From Viola odorata (taxonomy: Eukaryota > Streptophyta > Magnoliopsida > Malpighiales > Violaceae), in the NCBI GenBank assembly GCA_963691705.1, contig OY829541.1:49992377-50056376 (forward strand): a stretch of DNA of 64,000 nt, read 5' to 3'. The first letter of the stretch is position 1. Every line of letters begins with the position of its first letter. Under the pieces are notes generated by a model. It was not told the origin of the DNA, searched no databases, and saw only the letters and a program-made list of their open reading frames with translations. Positions 54,308 through 64,000 of the stretch are shown here, piece by piece. The translations under genes and the position numbers were made by a program.

Positions 54308-54855
54308 TTAACGCGTATCGTGATCGATAGACCCAACGAGATACGGTCAGCTGACAACGCAAGCTCTCTCCATTCACCCGTTTACATTAAAACGGAGATG
54401 GGATGCCAAGTCGCCCGTTTGAACAAATGGTGAAGGCTATTTGGAATCTTAACGCGTATCGTAGTCGATAGACCCAACGAGATACGGTCAGCTGACAACG
54501 CAAGCTCTCTCCATTCGCCCGTTTACATTAAAATGGAGATGGGATGCCAAGTCGCCCGTTTGAACAAATGGTGAAGGCTATTTGGAATCTTAACGCGTAT
54601 CGTGGTCAATAGACCCAACGAGATACGGTCAGCTGACAACGCAAGCTCTCTCCATTCGCCCGTTTACATTAAAACGGAAATGGGATGCCAAGTCGCCCGT
54701 TTGAACAAACGGTGAAGGCTATTTGGAATCTTAACGCGTATCGTGGTCGATAGACCCAACGAGATACGGTCAGCTGACAACGCAAGCTCTCTCCATTCGC
54801 CCGTTTACATTAAAATGGAGATGGGATGCCAAGTTGCCCGTTTGAACAAACGGTT
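54308..54855. repeat. 141-bp tandem repeat, about 3.9 copies (element III)
   Basis: Units start TTAACGCGTATCGT at 54308, 54449, 54590 and 54731. Each contains GATACGGTCAGCTGACAACG (with the GTCAGCTGAC dyad) and GGGATGCCAAGTCGCCCGTT. The last copy is cut by the Athila element at 54856. Units differ by one to three bases. Confidence 0.95.
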
Positions 54856-57800
54856 GATCGTCAGTCAAATAGAGATTTATAATACCTGAAAATACGTGCA
54901 CAATGGATAATGTGTGCAGTGGTAGTCATGGTCGAACACATGGATTGAGAGAGACTGATTCAAGGTCTTGAATGAAATCACAGGATAAAAACACGAAAAG
55001 TAACACTCGGGGGGGTTTTACTTGGCTAAACAAGTCAGCCAAGAGAGATTGGGAGCTAACAATTTCTAACTAAGAAAGCAGTATTCGGTCCCGAAGGATA
55101 AAACAAAGCAAATCAGTGAATAAATTCGGAAATAATAAAAACAGAGAGATAGTCCAGCACAAATAATCAGATAGAGAGGGATCTTAGCAAAGGCATTCTT
55201 GGGTTGCATTCGGGGGCCCGATTGTCATCAGCACAAGGATTTTCTACTCAAGCATCCATAGAAATGACATAGGGACCAGATTCCTCGGATATCCCCTACT
55301 TTTCTCTTAAGAGAAACTACCCCCCGTTTCCACATATGAGGTAGTCTTGACAGTTTGCCGTCCCTCCAGGCACGAATGCGGGAGGGCCATACTCAAACTG
55401 CCCATGAAGATAAGAAAAGACAGATCTAGAGCTAAAAGTCCCTCAGTTTGTCAGGCTCGTGACCTCGCTCTAATCAACTACTCACCCTATCTATTCAAGA
55501 CCACTTCAGCGCAGTCAAGACTAAACAGATGCCTACTTGTTCCATGCAATTTTCCTTCCGTATTCATCACAAAGGTGGCAGCATTCACACAAAATAATAA
55601 TCAGTTGATCAAACCTCAAATTGTTTCATGCGAAGATGTAATTAAAACGACAAGTAATTGAATATGGCAGCAAGAATATATTATGCACATTAAGGCCTCG
55701 AATCTGCCCTTGCAACCCTTGAATCACCCTTGCTAAGAATTAAAGATTTAGCTACTCATGCTTGAAGATGAACAAATAATAATTAAAGAAAGCATAATAA
55801 GTAAATAAATAGATTAAGGGAAGAAGACTTTGTCACTAAAAACCGTTTGAAGCTCGGCGGCAAGGTTGAAGGTGCTAACAAGAACTAGAGAGATGAACTA
55901 GAGAGAAGTCTAAGAAAAACTAATTCTAAAATTATATTATGTGATGAGAGATGATCCTAAACTACTCCTTGGATGCTCTTTATAAGCTAAAGCTCTGATT
56001 GATGGTTTATTTTGGATGTTTATTGTCTCCTTTATTATTAATTGAGATAATAATTATGCTACTTTAAGCTCTTTTGCTTCCTTTCTCTATAAACAGCCTT
56101 TGGTACATCAATCTGAAGGAAAGGATCAGAAAGCTTGAAGATCAGAGCTTAAATCAATCATTTGGTGATGGAGTTTCGTTTTCAGCTTTGCTGCCTTGAA
56201 TTTGGTCCATTCGTCCCAAGGCCACTTCACCATTTTGCCGAAATCAGCTCTCCTCTAGGCCTTGACAAGAAGCGACCTAACGGAATTCCAGCTGGACTTG
56301 CACTCACCATGAATCCGCGTGCCGGGTTTGTTTATTCTCTAGTGCACTTCCTGTCTTCTTGGGACTCATTTTTATCAGACACAAGACTTCTTGGGCCACT
56401 CCTTGTTATTCTCATGAGCTTACAAACATTTTTGGAAGAATGAAACAACATTCTTCTTGATTTTGAGAGAATTTTCCCACTAGTTTACAAGCACTTTGAA
56501 GACAAGATTTTGGGAGCTTGTGAGCTAGTGTTGACTGACCTTGGAGAGGAGCATGCAGGCAGATGGAGGACCATTTAAGATAGCAATTTCGGGCTGAAGA
56601 GAAGAGGCAAAAAACAGAAGGGGGGAACGAGTGGAGAAAATCAGCACTCCATATTTTCCAGATTTTCCAGATTTTCCAGCTTTTTGTATTTTCGGTTTTG
56701 CACTTCTTGTATCATTTTCCATTATGTTTTGTAACTAAAAACCTCCATTCCTGGTAGGGATATGGTGGTTGATAATTCCAGTAGGTTGTGAGACTCTTTG
56801 ATCTTCAATAAAAGTGTTTTCATATTTCTCTCCTTCTTGTTTTAACTCCAATTTGTTCATGTTGAATTTAGGCTTAGCTAACCTATGTTTTAACTTGAAT
56901 GATTTCAGTCAGTTCTCTTGTGATTAAATCACTCTTAGAGAATAGTAGTAGATGATTCAGCAGGGTATGAGGGGTATTTACTTGGTCTAAGCTGAAAGAA
57001 GGAACTGAACTAGACTATCATCCCATCCCAAGGCCTTGAGAAGGGCCGACCTAGGTGACAGCTGGGTCAAGTGCTAGACTAGACCAGACTTGAGGATGAC
57101 GAATTACTCCCGCGTCTAGAAGAAGGATCTCACTGATTTTAATCAATCTCTTGAGCTTTTCCATAAGTTTTCTGATTCCTTTGTTGAAGGCTCCGCATAG
57201 CCAAAGCAAAGTGGCGGGTTGGAATCTTAGGATAAGCTTAGGAAGATTAGGGTGTTTAAAATGAAGTGATTCTTTTAATTCACTTTTGTAGAAGGTTAGG
57301 GAATCTAGTGTGAACTGGTTCCACAACTTCTTTTTGCTTTAGGGAGCACCCACACTTCGCCTTTGCTGCTTCATTTATCTAATCTAGCCCTCGATAGTGC
57401 TCCCAATAACATCACTCACATGCCAAGAGAAAGATCAAAGAAAATTCAAATGGTTAGAATGGAGGAAAAAGAGGGGTATCGGGGTCAAGAAGGAAGAAAC
57501 AGAACAGAAAAAAATGAGAGAACAATTTGATGCGAAGACTTAATCTTATTGCTGCTTTCCTATGTCTAATCGTATCCACACCCATGGATATCATGCAAAC
57601 CCAGCCAGTACCTAGTCATGCATTCGCTCAAACAATAAACATAGGCATGAAGGCTCAAATGCTCACAAGGTGTTATTTCTTGACTACTGGTGTCTAGGTC
57701 TTGAAGCAGATATAAGGTGCAGCAAGCAGAGAATGAAATATTCGGGACCTTGAATACAGTCAGCATTTTCATTCTATGTGCACAAGTCAAGTGTGTGTCC

Positions 57801-58092
57801 ATCATTGGGTTTTCAAAAATTGGCAGTAAGATAAGAATCCGAAATTAAAAACTAGAAGGTTCATGCATAAACTTAGGAAAAATAAACTAGGGAATAAATA
57901 AAGCATGCATAATACGAAAGGTACTAGCAGTTCAAACTCCTCCCTACACTTAGGCATCGCATTGTCCTCAATGCGAGAAGGAGACAAAAAGATAGCATTT
58001 CAAACTAAAGCATAAATGTAAACTGTTCAACATGAAATAAAAGATAAGCCCACGCATGGGCAAAAGAGGGGTGAAATTGTTCGGGGTTTTGA
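54856..58092 (-). other. Athila 3' LTR and 3' untranslated region (inner edge not resolved)
   Basis: The outer LTR edge TGATCGTCAG abuts the 141-bp repeat. On the minus strand there is a TATA box (CTTATAAAGAGC, complement near 55977-55988), followed downstream by leader-like sequence, so at least 54856-56000 is U3/R/U5. I could not place the inner LTR edge or a polypurine tract between 56000 and 58092. No gene is recognised; short frames at 55347, 56162 and 57051 look accidental. Confidence 0.6.
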
Positions 58093-60195
58093 TCAGGAAG
58101 GGGGAAGGTTGCGTCTGGCGACTTCACGTGCGAGGCCTTGAATCTCCTTCAGGATTGCACGGTTGGTGTTGAGAAGGAGATGCAACAGTCTATTAGTAGT
58201 CTCGGCCGTAGGCACTTCTTCGAGGTCCAGAGGATCGGCAGGTTGTTCAGGGGCAGCTGAAGTGGCAGGCTGGACAGGAGGCTCGGGAGTGCTAGACTTG
58301 GTTCGGGGCCTTGAGGGGTTAGGGTACTCAAACTTGCCCTCGATCTTCCCTTTGTTATCTGCATGAAAGCTCAAAACACCATCAGAAACACACAAGAATC
58401 CCATCATATCCAAGGTCTTGAGACCGAGGATCTTGAAGGATTTCGGATGCTGGTGCAGTTTCAGATCTTGGGGCTTCAAAGTGTAAAGGTGCGAGGCCAA
58501 GCTGGTGATGATAAATCCGAGGACAGGAGATCGACCTAGTGGGGCATTCGTGACGTTGTGGACGGAGGTAGCGATCCAGTAGCCGAGGTTGACCCGTTTC
58601 TTGTGATGCATAACCCAAAGGAAGAATAGCTCAGATTGAGCTAGCTGGCCTGAGGTCCCGAATTTTCCCGAGAGGGCAAGGGATAGGAAGCGTTACAAAA
58701 TTCAGAGTGCGGGGTCTTGAATGTCATGGGCTTTGATGTTGCGAGAGTCAAACTTGGCATTGGGGTTCCCTGTAAGCTCCCGAAGGGCCTTGTTGTTGTT
58801 GAATTCAGCCGGAACAGTGGTCAAGGCGTCCTGGTACTCAGCCCCTTGCACTTCCTCGTGACGAACAAAGCCGAGGTAGACATTGAAATCGTCGAGGGAC
58901 ATGGGGTGCCATTTGCTAGCCATCCTAAAGTTTATGCACCCTTTGGCAGAGAGATCGGGACCTGCCCTACCCTTGGGCTTGAACAAATCAGGTTTATACC
59001 AGAAGCTAGCAAAGAACTCGAGGTTGAGTTCCAAATAAGTGGGTTGATCCATGAAAAACAAACTCTCTCAACCTATCCCCTTAACTAATTCCCAGATTAG
59101 GGACCCAACACCCATTTTATCACAAAAATCCATGTCTAACCTAACACATTGGGTTATTCCCTTGTTATTCAGCAGATTAACCTTGTCTATGGATGGTTTA
59201 TCATGGAAAATAAATAGCTCATGGAAAGTGCTAAGGTCAGCTGTTACCAGGTGGTTGCTTCGGGGTCCCGAAGCGGAAGCAGGGAAGGGAGCCTCAAGGG
59301 AGTCTTCGGACTCAGCTTTCTGGGCCTTTTGGGGTGTCTCTGCCACTTTGGCTTTGCCCTTGGTCGATGCTGGAGTTTTTCTCTTTTTGGAGGTCGGGGT
59401 CTCGGAGACCGGGGCCTTAGGTGGTGCCTTCGCCGCTCTGGTCGGCGTTTTGGAGGCGGATTTGGCCGGGGTCTTGCCCTTTTTCTTCTTGGGGCTAGGA
59501 CTGGATCGTGTTGGTGGTGCAACCTCCTCAACTTCGTCATCTTCCTCTACGTCCAGCTCCTCGGGCCCTAGAGCGAATTGCTCGAGGCCTTGGGTGGCTG
59601 GCTTCGCTTTCCCCTCTTCAGCCTCTTCCTTCTCCTCTTCAACCTCGACCTCCTCCGTGCCAACTTCTTCCTCAGATTGTCCTTCTGAATCCTAGGGAAA
59701 CGCTTCGTCATTCTCTTTCTCGACCCTCCTCGCTTCCCGGAGGCTGGAGCTGGTCTCGCTGTCGGCTGCTCCTCCCTCCTCAGACTCCGGTCAGCCGGGA
59801 GCAAGCGGCTCGACCTCTAAGGGGATGTCGTTGATTGGTATCTTTGGGGGCTGCTCCTCCTCTTTCTGCCCCGCCGGAGACCTGGTGGTCTTCTTTTTCT
59901 TGCTGCCAGCGGCAGTGGTTGGGGGAATCCGGGTTACTTTGCCGGATCTGGTCATGGCAGCTTTGGAGGACAGGATTTCGAAGGTGTTGAGGTCGTCTAG
60001 GTCTAAGGTGTCTTCTGAACCTGACCCGAATAAATCAGAGGTGGTGGGTGACGGTGGAGGAGACGGAAGGTTAACGGGGTGGTGTCGTGGTGGTGGTTGG
60101 TCGGCGGTGGTGTTTGGTGGCTGAGAGGTCGTAGAGTGAGGAGTGGAGGTTTGAGAGGTAGTGGGTTTGTTTAGGTTGAGGTTGGTTTTTGCCAT
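58093..60195 (-). pseudogene. Athila ORF downstream of integrase (env position; ATHILA ORF-1-like)
   Basis: About 700 codons in a single minus frame from the ATG at 60195 (MAKTNLNLNKPTTSQ). Layout: Ser/Thr/Pro-rich start, acidic EEVGTEEVEVEEEKEEAEEG and basic KKKKGKTPAKSASKTP stretches, then a conserved core (LELNLEFFASFWYKP, INFRMASKWHPMSLDDFNVY, LGFVRHEEVQ) resembling the ATHILA ORF-1/putative plant transposon protein families, and a helical end (LLHLLLNTNRAILKEIQGL). Nonsense codons at about 59791 (TGA), 59692 (TAG), 59068 (TGA), 58702 (TGA) and 58690 (TAA), but no frameshift. No obvious membrane segment, so an envelope function is not supported by what I see. Confidence 0.75.
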
Positions 60196-61025
60196 GGTGG
60201 AGAAGAGAGAAGTGGGATTAATTTTTTGTTTTGTGTGAAAAGAAAAGAAAAGAATATGTGTTTTGATTTGATGGAGAGAGATATGAGAGGGTTTTGGTTG
60301 GATAACGGACGGGTAACCGGCGGTTAGGTGGCGTGGGTTAGTGGGTTTGAGGATACGGAAATGTGGAGAGAGAGGAGGGAGTTGATTGCCTTGGTCTTCG
60401 TCCGCCACGTGGCATGCTGGGAGAGGACGCACAGTCCCAAGGACAGCGTGCGCCTGCACCTACACGGGAAATCGAAAAAATATGAGAAGCTTTTTGGTTT
60501 TTTGAAAATAGGAGAAGGGAATAAAACAAAAGGAATTAAATGGGGATTAATAAAGAAGGGAACAAAAGCATTTAATGGAAAGAAGGGGAGACAAAGGAAC
60601 TAAATGAAAAGGAAAGAAGACAAAGTTAATTTAAAATTTACCTAGGTAACATAAAAAGTGCTAATAAAGTATTTTAAAAAGCTGAATTTGACTAGGGATT
60701 TGAAATCTTGAAAGAAAATAAATTAAAAGCAAGGGAAAGAGAAGGGTTTTAGAGAAACTGTGGGTTTTTCCCCACACTTGGCCTTGATTGAACGTCTAGG
60801 CCTAGACGGTGCGTCTAGATTCTAGGTCCCGAGTGTAGGGTCCTAGACCCTCACTTCTTCGGCGGTCGAGGGCTTGAATCCTTCATAGAAGGGTTTCAGC
60901 CTATGACAGTTCACCTTAAATGGCTCGCCATTGTCCAGATTCTGAATTTCAATAGCCTCATGGTTGAACACAGCGGTGACTTTGTATGGTCCCGTCCATT
61001 TAGATTTTAGCTTCCCCGAAAAGAT

Positions 61026-62366
61026 TCATAGGCGGGAGTTGTATAGCAGAACCTTTTGCCCCACAGTGAAGGTCTTGACGATGAGGTGCTTGTCGTGTTG
61101 GGCCTTGGTCTTACCCTTGTAGATCATCGAATTCTCATAGGCATCCCCTCGAAGCTCTTCGAGCTCTTGAATCTGTAGACATCGGTCCTTACCGGCTAGG
61201 TTCAAATCCATGTTGACTTTCTTGATCGCCCAGAACGCTTTATGCTCAATCTCGACCGGGAGGTGACATGGCTTGCTATAGACCAATCGATACGGTGTCA
61301 TACCAATTAGGGTCTTGAATTCAGTGCGGTAGGCCCATAGCGCATCCCCCAGTTTGAGACTCCAATCTTTCCTTGATTGATTGACAGTCTTCTCGAGAAT
61401 AGCTTTAATCTCCCGATTTGAGACCTCAGCTTGCCCATTGGTTTGGGGGTGATAGGCTGTAGATACTCGATGGGTCACCCCATACTTGTTAAGTAATGAG
61501 GCGACTGTTCGATTGCAGAAATGGGTCCCCCGATCGCTGATGAGAGCTTGAGGGGTCCCAAATCAGTTGAAAATAAGGGTCCGTAGGAAATCAGCAACTA
61601 CCCTCGAATCGTCTGTCTTGGTGGCTTTGGCTTCAATCCACTTGGAAACATAATCCACCGCAAGTAGGATGTATGTATTCTCGAATGAATTTGGGAAAGG
61701 GCCCATGAAGTCAATGCCCCAAATATCAAAAAAATCACACGCAAGGATGCTGGTCAAGGGCATTTGGTTTCTCGCTCCGATGTTTCCCATAGCTTGGCAC
61801 CGAGGGCAAGTAGCGCAAAATAAGTAGCTGTCCTTGAAAATCGACGGCCAATATAGACCGGCTTCCAAGACCTTGAGTGCGGTCTTCTTCGCAGCAGAAT
61901 GCCCTCCTTCCGTGGTCGAGTGACAGAACTTGAGGATTGACGGGACCTCGTCCATGGTGACACAATGCCTAATAATCTGATCTGAACAATGCTTCCATAA
62001 GTAGGGGTTGTCCCAAACATAGGACTTGGCTTGCCTTCGGATCCAGTTGTGCTCTGCACTCGAGGCCTCGACTGGGAACACGCCTGTGGCACAAAAATTG
62101 GCTATGTCCGTGAACCATGGGAATTTCGCTGTGTCAACTAAGCACAAATGCTCATCTGGAAAAGTCTCTCGAATGGTTACTTGGGAGTCATCCTCTTGGT
62201 TCGAGAGCCTACTCAAATGATCAACGACACAATTTTCCGTCCCCTTCTTGTCCTTGATAGCAAGGTTGAACTCTTGGAGTAGGAGGATCCAGCGGATAAA
62301 CCTAGGCTTCGCGTCTGTCTTCTTGAGCAGGCATCGAAGGGCGAAATGGTCAGAATAAACAATCAC
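61026..62366 (-). pseudogene. RNase H end and integrase, Athila element
   Basis: Single frame with nonsense codons at 62366 (TAA), 61560-61562 (TGA for Arg in [12 protein letters not shown]) and 61023-61025 (TGA). It starts in RNase H/connection ([28 protein letters not shown]). Integrase zinc finger: [14 protein letters not shown] and CATCPRCQ (HHCC). Catalytic core: [10 protein letters not shown] (Asp 1), LISDRGTHF (Asp 2), [12 protein letters not shown] (Glu). All three catalytic residues are present. The GKLKSKWTGPYKV-type C-terminal domain follows after the last stop, near 60870-61020. Confidence 0.9.
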
Positions 62367-63720
62367 TTATGTGCCTAAGAGGTACTGCCTGAACTTGTCA
62401 AGGGCATAGACAATCGCCAAAAGCTCTTTTTCCCTCGTGGTGTAGTTTTGTTGAGCGGGATCCAGCAACTTGGATGCATAGTAGATGACGTACGTCTCCT
62501 TATCTTTCTTCTGGCCCAGAACAGCTCCCAAAGCCTGGTTGCTAGCATCACACATGATCTCGAAGAGGAGTGTCCAGTCGGGGGCCCGAATGATAGGAGC
62601 AGAAATGAGCTTGGCTTTCAAGGTCTCGAATGCCGTCTTGCACTTTTTGTCAAAGATGAAGTCCACGTCCTTGTGTAACAGTTGGCACATTGGCTGGGCT
62701 ATCTTGGAGAAGTCCTTGATGAACCTCCTGTAAAATCCTACATGACCAAGAAAAGAGCGCACGTCTCGAATATTCGAGGGGTAAGGCAATGTCTCGATAG
62801 CTTGGATTTTAGCTTTGTCCACTTCGATGCCCTTTTGGGACATGATGTGGCCTAAGATAAGCCCTTGGTCTACCATGAAATGGCATTTCTCAAAATTAAG
62901 AACAAGGTTAGTGTCTACGCATCTTTGCAAAATTTTCTTTAAATTCGAGAGGCATTCGGAAAAGGAGTTACCATAGACCGTGAAGTCGTCCATAAATACC
63001 TCGATGTATTCTTCTACGAATTCTGAAAAGATGCTGACCGTGCACCTCTGGAACGTGGCCGGGGCATTGCATAACCCAAAGGGCATGCGTCTGTAGGCAA
63101 AGGTCCCGAATGGGCACGTGAAGGTTATTTTCTCCTGGTCTTCAAGGGCTACTGGAATTTGGTGGAATCCTGAATACCTATCCAAGCAACAATAATGCGT
63201 CTTGCCCACAAAGCGCTCTAGCATTTAATCAATAAAGGGCAGTGGGAAGTGATCTTTTCGGGTGGCCTCATTCAAGCGTCGGTAGTCGATACATACACGC
63301 CAGCCATTCTGGATTCGGGAGGGAATTGGCAGACCCTCGGGACCTAGAATGATGGTGATGCATGTTTTCTTCGGGACTACCTGAACAGGGCTGACCTATA
63401 GGGAATCAGAGATGGGATAGATAAACCCGGCATCAAGCAGCTTCAGGACCTCTTTCTTGACCACCTCCATCATAGGGGGGTTTAAACGCCTTTGAGGCTG
63501 TCGGATTGTCTTGCTGTCTTCTTTGAGATGTATGCGGTGAGTGCACAAGGATGGTGACAAGCCCTTGATGTCGGCAATCGTCCAGCCAATGGCCTTTTTA
63601 AAGCTCTTGAGGAGGCTTACTAATTCAAGCTCTTGATCTTCTTCCAATTTGTTGGAAATTATGACCGGAAGGGATTCTTCCTCCCCGAGGTAAGCATACT
63701 TCAAATGCGAGGGCAACGCC
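62367..63720 (-). pseudogene. Reverse transcriptase and RNase H, Athila element
   Basis: Same frame as the protease and integrase. RT region: WTIADIKGLSPSLCTHRI, KEVLKLLDAGFIYPISDS; TAG at about 63396 in place of the Trp of SxWVSPVQ; TAA at about 63225 in place of Gln (FID*MLERF). Palm: PFGTFAYRRMPFGLCNAPAT, catalytic FMDD (EVFMDDFTVYG). RNase H: FEIMCDASNQALGAVLGQKK, YYASKLLDPAQQNY, KELLAIVYALDKFRQYL. Both breaks are single-base changes to stop codons. Confidence 0.92.
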
Positions 63721-63740
63721 TTAAGTTCAAGGTCTGGAGC

Positions 63741-64000
63741 TTATACCAGAGAAGGGGTGAGTCGCTCATGACCTACGCATTCGGGAGACTCACTCGGGGG
63801 CTCGACTGCTAAGACAGCATTTTCTTCAAGGACAAGAACATCCGTGATTATGCCTTTGGGATATACAACCGAGCGGTCTGCAAGTTGGATAACAAGCGTG
63901 GTTTCCTTCAAGGGCCCGAGTCCAAGGCTGTTGAAAATGCTCAAGGGCATAACATTAATTCCAGCTCCCAAATCACACATTGCCTTCCCAATATCGATGG
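63741..64000 (-). pseudogene. Aspartic protease, Athila element (partial)
   Basis: The minus frame enters from the window end with CDLGAGINVMPLSIF, the Athila-type protease active-site segment (D-L-G), then IQLADRSVVYPKGIITDVLV. Terminated by TAA/TAG at about 63738-63740 (DLELK region). The upstream Gag-protease sequence is outside the window. Confidence 0.8.

Larger units (their letters stand above)
48112..54855 (-). mobile_element. Tat-lineage element III, 3' part, with antisense genes
   Basis: 3' LTR (48112-48579), conserved word (48603-48618), three antisense genes (e, f, g), a hAT insertion (53479-54230) and a 141-bp tandem repeat (54308-54855). The repeat is cut by the Athila element at 54856. 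Its pol would lie further right, beyond the Athila element and outside the window. Order of antisense genes (large, small, small) differs from element II (small, b, large, large). Confidence 0.85.
54856..64000 (-). mobile_element. Athila-lineage Ty3/gypsy retrotransposon, 3' part
   Basis: Minus-strand element. Protease, RT, RNase H and integrase (63980 to 61026) are followed by an additional ORF in the env position (60195 to 58093), then 3' untranslated/LTR sequence to 54856, where it joins the 141-bp repeat of element III. Single RNase H and RT/integrase wording ([27 protein letters not shown]-type palm) fit the Athila clade. Gag and the 5' LTR are beyond the window end. Confidence 0.88.

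Noticed and set aside
56162..56830. A plus-strand gene ending in AATAAA near 56810
   Set aside because: Only a 93-codon frame with no recognised domain. The region lies in the Athila 3' LTR/untranslated part, read in the opposite direction.
59244..59540. Arg/Pro-rich minus-strand frame and plus-strand frames around 59051-59834
   Set aside because: Shadows of the basic/acidic low-complexity part of the Athila downstream ORF, which is in another frame.

Overview
The window is nuclear DNA of a flowering plant, most likely a eudicot. It is dense in nested LTR retrotransposons of the Tat and Athila lineages (Ty3/gypsy), hAT-type DNA transposons with 8-bp target duplications, fragments of ordinary plant genes (F-box/kelch, exportin, CDC48, S-protein homologue), and a stretch that looks like transferred mitochondrial DNA. 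There is no bacterial-style gene organisation. Only one ordinary host gene looks intact (46693-46932), plus one intact S-protein-homologue copy (17590-18033).

Layout. 1-4276: 5' part of Tat-lineage element I (minus strand), with an internal inversion, inserted in a hAT element (4277-6510) whose BED-type transposase it cuts. 6511-21276: a repeat field of three 1.3-kb tandem units, then two 5.4-kb tandem copies (9605-15002 and 15003-20423). Each 5.4-kb copy carries a LINE fragment split by a non-autonomous hAT, an S-protein homologue and an exportin-like exon. 21277-37558: a complete 16.3-kb Tat-lineage element II (minus strand), with two 532-bp LTRs and a TTTAC target duplication, inserted in the fifth tandem unit. 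37564-41380: the rest of that unit, then a block with inverted ends holding kelch and other gene fragments. 42708-44330: an inverted-repeat element and the mitochondrial-like insert. 44695-46105: a CDC48 pseudogene. 46693-46932: a small intact gene. 48112-54855: 3' part of Tat-lineage element III, carrying a hAT insertion and a 141-bp tandem repeat. 54856-64000: an Athila-lineage element (minus strand) inserted in that repeat.

The most interesting system is in the 3' halves of Tat elements II and III. Between pol and the 3' LTR, on the strand opposite to gag-pol, each carries a row of protein genes. Three are large genes with a Transposase_28/'putative gypsy type transposon'-like N-terminal domain, a GT-AG intron at the same place and in the same phase, and a coiled-coil C-terminus. 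Three are a family of small acidic-tailed proteins, and one is a basic/acidic protein. The four small genes each have their own TATA box 72-90 bp before the ATG and an AATAAA after the stop. Antisense orientation would let introns survive the RNA stage of retrotransposition. Antisense ORFs in Tat elements have been reported; the conserved intron and separate promoters are what this sequence adds.

Most element genes are decaying. Many breaks are nonsense codons at expected Gln, Arg or Trp positions, as deamination of methylated cytosine would produce. Element II is young by LTR identity (7 differences in 532 by eye), but its integrase has lost the first catalytic Asp. Coordinates of repeat edges are good to a few bases where duplications are quoted, and to tens of bases elsewhere.
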